From: Ferdinandcohnia sp036965045
GTDB lineage: Bacteria > Bacillota > Bacilli > Bacillales > Bacillaceae_L
Direction of reading: 5' to 3'
Length of the DNA: 64,000 nt
Assembly (NCBI RefSeq): GCF_036965045.1
Contig: NZ_JBALOV010000038.1
Coordinates: 1-64,000 of the forward strand
Below the pieces are notes generated by a model, which was not told where the DNA came from, did not search any database, and was given only the letters and a program-made list of their open reading frames with translations. This document shows positions 40,985 through 49,253 of the stretch, piece by piece; positions within the stretch are counted from its first letter, which is position 1; each line of letters begins with the position of its first letter. The position numbers were made by a program, and so were the translations under genes.

Positions 40985-41422
40985 TTAGTTTTTAAACGCG
41001 GAAACAGGTCCTAGTTCATTTAGAAGATAGGATCTAACCGCTTCTGGAAAGCTTTTTAGACTATCTATATTTTTTTGCAAACTTGAAAGTAATTCTTCAT
41101 GATTGATTTCAAGGTAATCTTGAACAATGACTTTGCGGAAACGAATAACTTCTTTTAAATCATTTGCTTCTTGTGTTGATACCACTTTTTCATCCTCGAG
41201 AATATCGATAATATCCTCATAGCTACCGGGGTCACGCATAATAAAACCATCAATCATTGAATTCCCTACATCTAAAATCGATTCAATTAAAAGCTGGGAA
41301 ATACGCTCAAATGCTTTTTTTGCCAGCGTGCTTGTCCAATTTGTTTCAGCTTCTAATAAACCTAAATTTTCTTCGTAAAAAAGAAGGGTCTTCTCAATCT
41401 TTTCTCGGTCAACAAAATACAC
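40985..41422 (-). CDS. yutE: YutE, DUF86/HepT-like protein with altered active site
   Basis: A 145-residue all-helical DUF86 protein, the family of HepT-type RNase toxins. The HepT active motif R-x4-H-x-Y appears as R96-KVIV-Q101-D-Y103, with glutamine in place of the histidine. No MNT-type antitoxin gene is adjacent. This suggests a housekeeping, non-toxic role in Bacillus, as inferred from the changed residue and missing partner. It is co-transcribed with yutF. Confidence 0.82.
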   Translation of the reverse strand: MYFVDREKIEKTLLFYEENLGLLEAETNWTSTLAKKAFERISQLLIESILDVGNSMIDGFIMRDPGSYEDIIDILEDEKVVSTQEANDLKEVIRFRKVIVQDYLEINHEELLSSLQKNIDSLKSFPEAVRSYLLNELGPVSAFKN

Positions 41423-41578
41423 AGTATCACCTTCTATTTATAATCCTATACAACCACCTATTATTTTACCACAAAGTTCAGGATCATTCATGGAAGGCCA
41501 AATTCAATAATTCGTTTTCTATTTAGTATTCCTTTGTTATGATAATGGTAAATGCTGTTTTTTAAAAGGAGAATTCAT

Positions 41579-41845
41579 ATGTCTGAACGCTTTTTCTTAT
41601 ATGATGATACGGTTGACACACAAACACGTTTTGTTAGCTTTATGGGGGAAAATCAGCGCTATGATTTAGCCATTATAAGATCGGACCGATATTATGGAAA
41701 GCAAATTGTCTTAAATGTATTAAGCAATCGCTTTGCCATTATCGGCAGAGATGATTTAGATGAGCCCGGTTATCTTGAACATGCTTATCAGTTATCCGAT
41801 GAAGAAGCTGAGGAATTACGCTCTTTTCTGTATGAAATTGTCTGA
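41579..41845 (+). CDS. DUF3055-like small protein
   Basis: An 88-residue soluble acidic protein starting MSERFFLYDDTVDTQTRFVS and with YGKQIVLNVLSNRFAIIGRDDL in the middle (quoted in part: QIVLNVLSNRFAIIGRDD). It resembles the DUF3055 family of Bacillus from memory. The ATG at 41579 has AAAAGGAG seven bases upstream, so the nine-codon extension of the frame is not used. Function unknown. Another small gene follows 55 bases later. Confidence 0.7.
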   Translation: MSERFFLYDDTVDTQTRFVSFMGENQRYDLAIIRSDRYYGKQIVLNVLSNRFAIIGRDDLDEPGYLEHAYQLSDEEAEELRSFLYEIV

Positions 41846-41900
41846 CATATTTGGGCAATGCTGCGAAAACACTATAAGTAAGAAGTGAGGTGTTTTGCAG

Positions 41901-42191
41901 GTGGTTGAAAAAGACAAAGAAGAAGTAACGTATACTGATTTTTCAAATGTGGAGAAAATGAGGGACTTTTTGACTTTTGAGGAATTTCCTGAAGGACCAA
42001 CCGGTTCCCCCCGTGGTGAGGAAGCACCTGTTCAGAATAAAAGCACACCATGGAAAAAAGGCCAACGTTACTATACACCTTTTAATTATGAATTTAAGTC
42101 CCTTCACCAGGACCTGCCACGACAGTTCCCAGGTGCTCACCATACCCATGATGACAAGAACGAAAATGCCGAACCGCCTTATGATCAATAG
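41901..42191 (+). CDS. hypothetical cytosolic protein
   Basis: A 96-residue polar protein without membrane segments. It begins VVEKDKEEVTYTDFSNVEKM, has a proline/charged central part (EGPTGSPRGEEAP), and ends in a histidine/aspartate-rich tail (FPGAHHTHDDKNE). The start GTG at 41901 has GAGGTG eight bases upstream, which favours it over the TTG two codons earlier. It is probably co-transcribed with the DUF3055-like gene and ends at a bidirectional terminator. No family recognised. Confidence 0.65.
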   Translation: MVEKDKEEVTYTDFSNVEKMRDFLTFEEFPEGPTGSPRGEEAPVQNKSTPWKKGQRYYTPFNYEFKSLHQDLPRQFPGAHHTHDDKNENAEPPYDQ

Positions 42192-42203
42192 TGATACATG
42201 AAA

Positions 42204-42235
42204 AAGTACAGGTACAAAGCCTGTACTTATTTTTT
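42204..42235. terminator. bidirectional terminator between 41901-42191 and yutD
   Basis: AAGTACAGG (42204-42212) / CCTGTACTT (42220-42228) followed by ATTTTTTT on the plus strand; T-run also on the minus strand. Confidence 0.9.
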
Positions 42236-42502
42236 TACCTTTTTTAGAACAAAATAGGCACAACCGAAATTACAATACTCGTATAAATACTCGGATAGGG
42301 TACTGATTTTTGTATCGAAGGATGCTTTTTGGTTTTTATCATCAAAAAATCCTTTTAAACGAAGCTGTTCATATCCCCAGTCTCCAACGATATAATCATA
42401 TTTCGCCAGGATGTCGCTATATCGTGCCCGAAAGGCCTCTTCATTAAATCCATCTTTTAGCTCATCGACAAGCTCATATGTACTATTATTAATGGTAATC
42501 AC
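42227..42502 (-). CDS. yutD: YutD family protein (DUF1027)
   Basis: A 91-residue soluble protein with the YutD core YDYIVGDWGYEQLRLKGFF, FDTKISTLSEYLYEYCNFGC and a basic end (VLKKVKK). The family is conserved in Bacillales with a fold known to be transcription-regulator-like, but I know no established function. The start is GTG with GGGGTG upstream. Divergent from yutC. Confidence 0.88.
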   Translation of the reverse strand: MITINNSTYELVDELKDGFNEEAFRARYSDILAKYDYIVGDWGYEQLRLKGFFDDKNQKASFDTKISTLSEYLYEYCNFGCAYFVLKKVKK

Positions 42503-42610
42503 TTTCTTTTCACACCCCTTATTATATTTCCATTATAGCCAATCAACCCATCAATTACTATGCGAATTTTTTAGTGAAATGGCCACCCTACAACTGAGGG
42601 GGTGTCGAGA

Positions 42611-43408
42611 TTGAAAAAATACACAATCATCTCAGGTTTACTTGCAATAACAGCTTTAACTGGCTGTGGTGCTTCTGACACTAACGATCATGCAGGAGTA
42701 TACCATGAAAGTGGAAATACAATAAATCGAATTGACCAAAATGAGCTATACAATTCACAGGGTGTTAAAAACGATGGCAAGGAAATGACGAACTTTGGCT
42801 ATGTTCGTCATCAAAAAAATCCAGTCCCTGGTCAAGCAAATGTGTATAACAATTTACCAGCGATGGATCGTGAAAAAGTAGCGGATTTGATTAGTAAAAT
42901 ATGTACAACGATTCCGAATGTGAATGATGTAGGGACACTTGTTACCGATGAAGAGGTCCTTGTTGTGTATGATACGGATTCTAAGGATCGCAACTTAACT
43001 GCAGACCAAGTAAAGCGTTCTGCTCTTTCCGTTGTCCCAAGATTTTACCATGTTTACGTTTCCGATGATCCAGACATGATGAATCAAATTGAAAGGTTCG
43101 GTAGACTCGACTCTGACAGTCGGAATGTCGATCAGATCATTACATCCACAATACAACAAATGATAAAATCTCCACAAGGTTATAAGGTAAGTGATGGGGA
43201 AAATGAAAATGGTGAAATGGAAGGCGGATTAAACCCTGAATATGAACGTAAGGCTAGAGAAAATCAGGACTTCCTAAAAAACCCAAGCACTGACACTGAA
43301 GGTGGAGATATACACGATACCGGAAATGCTGGTACAACTGGAAATAAAGGAAATGAAGATCAAAAGAGGGATGACGGAAGAGACCTGTTAAGAAAAGGAA
43401 CCCAATAA
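42611..43408 (+). CDS. yutC: YhcN/YlaJ-family sporulation lipoprotein, YutC-like
   Basis: A 265-residue lipoprotein with lipobox LTGC (about residue 20) after a short signal peptide. The central YhcN/YlaJ domain includes NVNDVGTLVTDEEVLVVYDT and SVVPRFYHVYVSDDP. The C-terminal about 70 residues are a low-complexity polar tail rich in Gly, Asn, Asp and Thr. Relatives are spore or forespore membrane proteins with roles in germination. TTG at 42611 is chosen because GGGGGTG lies six bases upstream. Confidence 0.85.
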   Translation: MKKYTIISGLLAITALTGCGASDTNDHAGVYHESGNTINRIDQNELYNSQGVKNDGKEMTNFGYVRHQKNPVPGQANVYNNLPAMDREKVADLISKICTTIPNVNDVGTLVTDEEVLVVYDTDSKDRNLTADQVKRSALSVVPRFYHVYVSDDPDMMNQIERFGRLDSDSRNVDQIITSTIQQMIKSPQGYKVSDGENENGEMEGGLNPEYERKARENQDFLKNPSTDTEGGDIHDTGNAGTTGNKGNEDQKRDDGRDLLRKGTQ

Positions 43409-43410
43409 GT

Positions 43411-43514
43411 TGATGGAGAACTTTTCTGCATGAATTTTTCACCGGATTGTCCTTCATAACCTTAATGAAGGACTCTTCCGTATGAAATCTTGGCCGGATT
43501 GTCCTTCCTAGACG
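43411..43514. repeat. two 52-bp tandem copies downstream of yutC
   Basis: 43411-43462 and 43463-43514 align over the whole 52 bases with scattered changes; the best-kept part, CCGGATTGTCCTTC, occurs at 43442-43455 and 43494-43507. The junction creates the hairpin GTCCTTCAT (43449-43457) / ATGAAGGAC (43465-43473). It is non-coding, three bases after the yutC stop. The period equals that of the array at 1-265, although the sequences are only loosely similar. Confidence 0.75.
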
Positions 43515-43557
43515 GCACAAAATCTTTTTAAAAATGGTCTTCATAAAATGTAACATC

Positions 43558-43584
43558 AAAAAAAGGGGGCTATCCCCCTTTTTT
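43558..43584 (-). terminator. terminator of lipA
   Basis: AAAAAAAGGGGG / CCCCCTTTTTT, four-base loop, overlapping the lipA stop. Confidence 0.92.
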
Positions 43585-44482
43585 ATGCTTCTTTAAGTTG
43601 TTTATTTGCTTTTGCCGCGTTTACTTGCTCGTCTGCGTGGTAAGAAGAACGTACAAGCGGACCAGATTCACAGTGGCTGAAGCCTTTACTTAAGGCGATT
43701 TCCTTTAATTCAGCAAACTCATCTGGATGATAGTATTTTTGAACTTTTAGATGCTTCTTTGATGGTTGTAGGTATTGACCAATAGTCATGATATCAACAT
43801 TATTTGCTCGTAGGTCATCCATTGTTTCGATGATTTCTTCTTTTGTTTCACCTAAACCTATCATAATACTCGATTTTGTTGGGATATCTGGATACATTTC
43901 TTTTGCACGACGTAAGAATTCGAGTGAACGCTCGTATTTTGCTCTCGCACGAACGCGGTCAGATAGACGTCGAACAGTTTCGATATTATGGTTTAGAATG
44001 TCAGGCTTTGCATCCATAAGCGTCTTTAAGTTATCGTACACACCACCTAAATCAGATGGCAACACTTCAACAGATGTAAATGGACTCTTTCTGCGAATCG
44101 CACGAACAGTCTCGGCAAATACCGCTGCTCCTCCGTCTTTTAAATCATCACGGGCAACCATTGTGATCACGACATGTTTTAATCCCATTGTAGCGACAGA
44201 ATCAGCAACGCGCTCCGGTTCGGCCCAATCCAATTCATTTGGAAGTCCAGTCTTAACCGCACAAAAACGGCAAGCACGTGTACAAGTATCCCCTAAAATC
44301 ATAAATGTAGCGGTCTTTCGAACAGCCCAACATTCATGAATATTAGGACATTTTGCTTCCTCACAAACTGTATGTAATTGCTTTTCTCTCATCATTTTCT
44401 TTAAGCCTGTGTAGCTTTCATTCGTATTCAGTTTTATTTTTAGCCATTCTGGCTTACGAAGATATTCCTCTTTATTAGACAT
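43583..44482 (-). CDS. lipA: lipoyl synthase
   Basis: A 299-residue radical-SAM enzyme that inserts two sulfur atoms into octanoyl groups to make lipoate. The auxiliary cluster cysteines are in CEEAKCPNIHECW, the radical-SAM CxxxCxxC is CTRACRFC, and the C-terminal RSSYHADE supplies the conserved RSSY serine ligand. It corresponds to B. subtilis yutB. Divergent from lytH across a 230-base gap that holds both promoters. Confidence 0.96.
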   Translation of the reverse strand: MSNKEEYLRKPEWLKIKLNTNESYTGLKKMMREKQLHTVCEEAKCPNIHECWAVRKTATFMILGDTCTRACRFCAVKTGLPNELDWAEPERVADSVATMGLKHVVITMVARDDLKDGGAAVFAETVRAIRRKSPFTSVEVLPSDLGGVYDNLKTLMDAKPDILNHNIETVRRLSDRVRARAKYERSLEFLRRAKEMYPDIPTKSSIMIGLGETKEEIIETMDDLRANNVDIMTIGQYLQPSKKHLKVQKYYHPDEFAELKEIALSKGFSHCESGPLVRSSYHADEQVNAAKANKQLKEA

Positions 44483-44674
44483 ACTTTATCACTCCATTGC
44501 AAAGGCTATCCCTATTATACTCCTAAAATAATGAAGAATCCAAGATTTAGCATAATTGGATGAATTCAAAGCTTCCAACAATTAGTTATTATGAAAATAA
44601 AATGATTTAACAAACTAACAAGGAAGATTATTTTTGGATAACATTTTTTATTAAACATAGATATCTTTACAATC

Positions 44675-44708
44675 AAATATCCTTGGGATTTTTTTGAGAA
44701 AGGAGATT
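44675..44708 (+). promoter_or_regulatory. weak hairpin covering the lytH ribosome-binding site
   Basis: AAATATCCTT (44675-44684) can pair with AAGGAGATTT (44699-44708), 9 of 10 positions, masking the AAAGGAG of lytH. Pairing is seen; any effect on translation is inferred. Confidence 0.35.
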
Positions 44709-44715
44709 TTTGTGC

Positions 44716-45708
44716 GTGAACAGAAAACTTGGAATAGTAGTTGTTATTTGTTTACTTTTATCCGGATTGCCTTTCAGAGCAAGTGCAGCAGAGGCTCAAC
44801 AAGATATCTTTCAGGAACGAATGAATCTTTATACAAAAATGGAGACAATAACCCAGATTCCCTGGTACTACTATGCGGCGATTGATCAATATGAAAGAAG
44901 TATTCGTCGTGTCCGCAAGGATATACCAAAGGAAACCGGGCTGATTGGAATCTATATTAAACCCGAGGTTTGGGTCGGTGCTTTAAATCCAAATCTAAAT
45001 GATTCAAACCCATACAGCATTCAGCTTTTCGGTGGAATTGGTCTGGATGGCAACGGGGATGGTATTGCCGACCAGACAAATGACGAGGATATTTTATTTA
45101 CAATGTCCGAACAAATTTTGGCGTATGGGACTGATCCTGATAATTTTAAAATTGGCTTATGGAACTATTACAAACGGGATAAATCTGTTTCCCTAATCAT
45201 GGGAATTGCCAAAATCTATTCGACATATGGAACCTTAGACTTAGATAAGCATGCATTCCCAGTCCCACTTGGTTATAATCACAGCTATAAAAACACATGG
45301 GGAGATGCGCGAGGCTGGGGTGGTCGAAGAATGCATGAAGGTACAGATATTTTTGCAAGCTATGGCACACCGGTTCGTGCAACCTCATACGGAGTGATTG
45401 AAATGAAGGGCTGGAACCGTTTTGGGGGGTGGCGAATCGGAATTCGCGATGTCAATAATACGTATCACTACTTTGCTCACCTAAACGGATTTGCAAAGGA
45501 TATTGCCATTGGACAAGTGGTTGAACCAGGTACAATCATCGGTTCAGTTGGTAGTTCTGGATACGGACCACCAGGAACAGCAGGAAAATTCCCACCACAT
45601 CTTCATTATGGCATGTATAAGGACAATGGCTATATAGAATGGTCCTTCGACCCCTACCCGCATCTGCGTGCATGGGAAAGAGCAGAAAGAAAAGCAAGAA
45701 AACGATAA
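44716..45708 (+). CDS. lytH: LytH, sporulation M23 endopeptidase
   Basis: A 330-residue secreted peptidase with signal peptide (about 1-25, ASA before AEAQQ). The C-terminal M23/LytM domain has the zinc ligands in RRMHEGTDIFA (H-x3-D) and HLHYGMY (H-x-H), with YHYFAHLNGF between them. B. subtilis LytH (YunA) is a late sporulation L-Ala-D-Glu peptidase that trims spore cortex peptides. The frame opens at TTG 44710, but AGGAG spacing favours the GTG at 44716. It is next to lipA, as in B. subtilis. Confidence 0.92.
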   Translation: MNRKLGIVVVICLLLSGLPFRASAAEAQQDIFQERMNLYTKMETITQIPWYYYAAIDQYERSIRRVRKDIPKETGLIGIYIKPEVWVGALNPNLNDSNPYSIQLFGGIGLDGNGDGIADQTNDEDILFTMSEQILAYGTDPDNFKIGLWNYYKRDKSVSLIMGIAKIYSTYGTLDLDKHAFPVPLGYNHSYKNTWGDARGWGGRRMHEGTDIFASYGTPVRATSYGVIEMKGWNRFGGWRIGIRDVNNTYHYFAHLNGFAKDIAIGQVVEPGTIIGSVGSSGYGPPGTAGKFPPHLHYGMYKDNGYIEWSFDPYPHLRAWERAERKARKR

Positions 45709-45712
45709 ATGT

Positions 45713-45749
45713 AAAAGGCTGCGGTAATTGGTTTACCACAGCCTTTTTT
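45713..45749. terminator. terminator after lytH
   Basis: AAAAGGCTG plus GGTAA pairs with TTACC plus CAGCCTTTTTTT, one internal mismatch. It is also placed to end the leftward livF transcript. Confidence 0.85.
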
Positions 45750-45806
45750 CCGATCTTTTTTTGACCCTCTTTTCATAATTAGCTTGCTCGAACAACCCAA
45801 TATGGG

Positions 45807-46511
45807 TTAATGTCCGCCAAGATAAGCATTCTTTATTTCTTCGCTTGCTTGTAGTTCAGCAGCTGTTCCTGAAATCGTTACACGTCCTGTTTCAATTACA
45901 TAAGCACGATTTGCTATAGACAAAGCCATATGTGCATTTTGTTCAACTAAGAGAATAGTCGTTCCTTCTCGGCTAATGTCCTCGATAATTTGAAAAATTG
46001 TTTTAACCATTAAAGGAGCTAATCCCATCGATGGTTCATCTAAGAGCAGAAGCTTTGGTCTCGCCATAATAGCCCGGCCCATAGCGAGCATTTGCTGTTC
46101 TCCACCTGATAATGTACCGGAAAGCTGTTTCCTACGTTCATGTAAACGTGGAAATGTTTCATAAACCTTTTGAATATCTTTTTGTATTTCTTTATCTTTT
46201 CTTAAAAAAGCTCCCAGCTCTAAATTTTCTTCGACTGTCATATTGGCAAAAACGCGTCGCCCCTCTGGTACATGGGATATTCCTGCCTTCACAATCCCTT
46301 GAGCAGCCTTCCCGCCGATTGATTCACCCAAATATTGAATCGTTCCATTTTTGGGTTTTAAAAGTCCTGATAAAGTTTTCAAAAGGGTACTTTTTCCAGC
46401 TCCATTTGCACCAATTAATGTAACGACTTCACCCTCATTTACTTCTAAGGAAACACCTTTGAGCGCTTGAATATTTCCGTAAAAAACATCGATTTGATCA
46501 ACTTTAAGCAT
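45807..46511 (-). CDS. livF: LivF, branched-chain amino acid ABC ATPase
   Basis: A 234-residue ATPase. Walker A is GANGAGKST, the signature is LSGGEQQMLAMGRAIMARP, and Walker B is LLLLDEPSMGLAP. The frame opens upstream at a GTG that lies within the ribosome-binding site, so the ATG at 46511 is used, overlapping the livG stop by eight bases. Last gene of livK-H-M-G-F. It is clearly related to, but distinct from, the island ATPase at 9218-9925. Confidence 0.92.
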   Translation of the reverse strand: MLKVDQIDVFYGNIQALKGVSLEVNEGEVVTLIGANGAGKSTLLKTLSGLLKPKNGTIQYLGESIGGKAAQGIVKAGISHVPEGRRVFANMTVEENLELGAFLRKDKEIQKDIQKVYETFPRLHERRKQLSGTLSGGEQQMLAMGRAIMARPKLLLLDEPSMGLAPLMVKTIFQIIEDISREGTTILLVEQNAHMALSIANRAYVIETGRVTISGTAAELQASEEIKNAYLGGH

Positions 46512-47292
46512 GGTCTTTTGTAACCTCCTCACCTAAGTAAGCCTCGATGACTTTCGGATGATTACGAACTTCTTCTGGCGTCCCTTGAGCAATTAGTTGT
46601 CCATGATCTAAGACATATATTCTTTCGCAAATACCCATAACTAAACTCATATCATGTTCAATCAATAAAATTGTTATGTTTAATTCATTACGGATAAGAG
46701 CAATTAATTCCATTAATTCATTTGTCTCTTGTGGGTTCATACCAGCTGCCGGTTCATCAAGCAGTAACAGCTTAGGACCAGCTGCTAAAGCTCTGGCAAT
46801 TTCTAATCTTCTTTGCTTACCATATGGAAGGTTTTTTGCTTTTTCATCCTTAAACGATTCTAATTGAAAAATTTTCAGAAACTCAATAGACTTTTCCTCC
46901 ATCTCTTTTTCCCCTGAGAAGTGAGATGGAAGTCGCAGAATCGAGCTGATGATAGAATGTTTTGCCAATGAATGGTAAGCAACCTTAACATTATCTAAAA
47001 CAGATAGCTCATTAAAAAGACGTATATTTTGAAAGGTACGACTTATTCCAAGACGTGTTACCTTATAAGGAGGCAAACCATTAAGACGTTTACCCTCTAA
47101 CAGAATTTCCCCTTCAGTTGGAACATAAACACCTGTTAGCAGATTAAAGCTTGTTGTTTTTCCAGCTCCATTTGGTCCAATGAGCCCAACAAGCTCTCCT
47201 TGGTTAATTTCCATATTAAACCCGGAAACCGCTTTAAGCCCGCCAAACTGTATACCAGCGTCATGTACCTGAAGTAACGGTGATTGGCCCAT
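46504..47292 (-). CDS. livG: LivG, branched-chain amino acid ABC ATPase
   Basis: A 262-residue ATPase. Walker A is GPNGAGKTT, the signature is the LivG-type LPYGKQRRLEIARALA, Walker B is LLLLDEPAAGMNP, and it ends with the LivG tail EVRNHPKVIEAYLG. AAAGGAGG eight bases before the ATG at 47292 fixes the start; the longer frame into livM is not used. It energises the LivH/LivM pore with LivF. Confidence 0.93.
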   Translation of the reverse strand: MGQSPLLQVHDAGIQFGGLKAVSGFNMEINQGELVGLIGPNGAGKTTSFNLLTGVYVPTEGEILLEGKRLNGLPPYKVTRLGISRTFQNIRLFNELSVLDNVKVAYHSLAKHSIISSILRLPSHFSGEKEMEEKSIEFLKIFQLESFKDEKAKNLPYGKQRRLEIARALAAGPKLLLLDEPAAGMNPQETNELMELIALIRNELNITILLIEHDMSLVMGICERIYVLDHGQLIAQGTPEEVRNHPKVIEAYLGEEVTKDHA

Positions 47293-47293
47293 G

Positions 47294-48232
47294 CTAGTTG
47301 CCTCCTTTCGCGCTTTTCCACTTGAAAAGATCCGTAATTTCACGTGTACCCATTAAGCCTTGAGGGCGGTATAGCATCACGATAACTAATACAAGACTGT
47401 ACATAATCATTCGTGTTTCCGGATAATCCTGTAAAAATGTCGACACTAATGTTAATAGAATAGCTGAAATAACAGCGCCAGATAAACTTCCAAGTCCCCC
47501 AAGAACCACAAAAATAAGAATATCAAAGGATTTTAAGAAGCCAAAGTTTGTAGGCTGAATAATATAGAAGTTATGTGAATACAATCCACCGGCAACACCT
47601 GCAAAGAAAGAGCCGAGCGCAAAGGCAATTACCTTATAGTATGTTGTGTTAATCCCCATCGCATCAGCTGCAATTTCATTTTCACGTACAGAAATACACG
47701 CTCTTCCATGTCTCGAGTTGGTGAAATTCATAATCACTATGATTGTAATGAATAAACATATAAACGTATAAGTCCAGGTTGTTAAATGTGAAACTTGCAT
47801 TCCTGCTGCTCCACCTACATAATCAATATTTAAGAATACAATCCGGATAATTTCCCCAAACCCTAATGTTGCAATGGCCAAATAATCACCTTTCAAACGA
47901 AGACTCGGTATTCCGACAATGAGACCAGCTAAAGCTGCTACAATTCCGCCAACTAATAATGCTACGGGAAACGGCAGTTGAAGCTTCATGGTCATGATGG
48001 CTGATATATAGGCCCCTACTGCTAAAAATCCTGCATGTCCTATTGAAAATTGTCCGGTAATCCCAATTACTAAATGGAGGCTGACTGCCAAAATGATGTT
48101 AATGCCGATAAAGATGAGTGTGTTTGAATAATATGGATTCAAGATCCCAGCATTAATCAGAAATTGTACCGTACCGTATACGACGAATGAAATAATAAAA
48201 AACAGCCAAAATCCTTTTGCCTTTTTCATCAT
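47294..48232 (-). CDS. livM: LivM, branched-chain amino acid ABC permease
   Basis: A permease of about 312 residues with nine to ten hydrophobic helices. It contains HLVIGITGQFSIGHAGFLAV, GRACISVRENEIAADAMGI and FVVLGGLGSLSGAVISAI. The start is one of the adjacent codons at 48238 (GTG), 48232 or 48229 (ATG); AGGTG favours the ATGs. It begins directly after the livH stop and is translationally coupled to it. Confidence 0.92.
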   Translation of the reverse strand: MMKKAKGFWLFFIISFVVYGTVQFLINAGILNPYYSNTLIFIGINIILAVSLHLVIGITGQFSIGHAGFLAVGAYISAIMTMKLQLPFPVALLVGGIVAALAGLIVGIPSLRLKGDYLAIATLGFGEIIRIVFLNIDYVGGAAGMQVSHLTTWTYTFICLFITIIVIMNFTNSRHGRACISVRENEIAADAMGINTTYYKVIAFALGSFFAGVAGGLYSHNFYIIQPTNFGFLKSFDILIFVVLGGLGSLSGAVISAILLTLVSTFLQDYPETRMIMYSLVLVIVMLYRPQGLMGTREITDLFKWKSAKGGN

Positions 48233-48238
48233 TTTCAC

Positions 48239-49114
48239 CTACACCTTCTCTCTAGCATTTTTACCAAAGATGCCCGATGGTCTAAATAATAGTATCAAAA
48301 TGAGAATGATAAATGCTGCAGCGTCGCGCCATAGCGAAAAACCTAATGCACTTACAACTGTTTCAACTACACCGAGAACAAGCCCACCAACCATTGCTCC
48401 GGGAATAATCCCAATTCCGCCTAAAACGGCCGCAACGAATGCCTTTAAACCTGGAATAATCCCCATTAATGGATCAATTTTTGTATAATAAATACCAAAA
48501 ATAACACCTGCTGCTCCTGCCATCGCAGAACCAATGGCAAAAGTTGCAGAAATTGTAGTGTTCACATTAATTCCCATTAGACGAGCTGCATCCATATCAT
48601 GAGAGACTGCACGCATCGCCTTCCCAATTTTCGTTTTGTGAACAATAAATTGCAAAATAACCATTAAAATAATAGAAACGGAAAGAATTAATAGAGATTG
48701 GCTGCTGATTTGCGCACCAAAAATTTCAAAGGACTTGTTTGGTAATACATTGGGATATGCCTCTGGCTGTGCACCACGAACATAGATGACCCCATATTCA
48801 ATGAGTAAGGAAACACCGATTGCCGTTATTAATGCTGCTATTCGCGTTGCATTCCGCAATCGCTTATATGCGATTCTTTCAATAAGCACTCCAAATATTG
48901 CACAAACAGTCATGGCCAGTAGTAATGCCGGGAAAAAACCCAGTCCCCAGCCTGTTATAGCATAAAATCCAACAAATGCTCCTATCATAAAAACATCGCC
49001 ATGGGCAAAGTTAATTAATTTTATAATTCCATACACCATCGTATACCCAAGAGCGATTAGTGCATAAATACTGCCGAGTGAAATACCGTTAATTATTTGC
49101 TGTACCCATTCCAT
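48239..49114 (-). CDS. livH: LivH, branched-chain amino acid ABC permease
   Basis: A 291-residue permease beginning with IINGISLGSIYALIALGYTM. It carries INFAHGDVFMIGAF, GKAMRAVSHDMDAARLMGI, and AVLGGIGIIPGAMVGG near the end, all LivH hallmarks. AAGGAG nine bases before the ATG. It is separated from livK by 139 bases that contain a hairpin with a T-run, so it may receive only part of the livK transcription. Confidence 0.93.
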   Translation of the reverse strand: MEWVQQIINGISLGSIYALIALGYTMVYGIIKLINFAHGDVFMIGAFVGFYAITGWGLGFFPALLLAMTVCAIFGVLIERIAYKRLRNATRIAALITAIGVSLLIEYGVIYVRGAQPEAYPNVLPNKSFEIFGAQISSQSLLILSVSIILMVILQFIVHKTKIGKAMRAVSHDMDAARLMGINVNTTISATFAIGSAMAGAAGVIFGIYYTKIDPLMGIIPGLKAFVAAVLGGIGIIPGAMVGGLVLGVVETVVSALGFSLWRDAAAFIILILILLFRPSGIFGKNAREKV

Positions 49115-49203
49115 GAACTCTCACTCCTTTTAAGAAACGCGTATAAGCCTTTGCATTGATGCTTATTGAAATTTTGCTTTAACTGAACAATTAACGTAAT
49201 ATG

Positions 49204-49238
49204 GGAAAGAAAAATGGGAGGATAGATAATCCCCCCAT
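49204..49238 (-). terminator. intercistronic terminator between livK and livH
   Basis: ATGGGAGGAT (49214-49223) / ATCCCCCCAT (49229-49238), one mismatch, followed on the minus strand by TTTTTCTTT, 16 bases past the livK stop. Partial termination would make more binding protein than permease. Confidence 0.7.
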
Positions 49239-49253
49239 CTCTCCTGGTTAATC

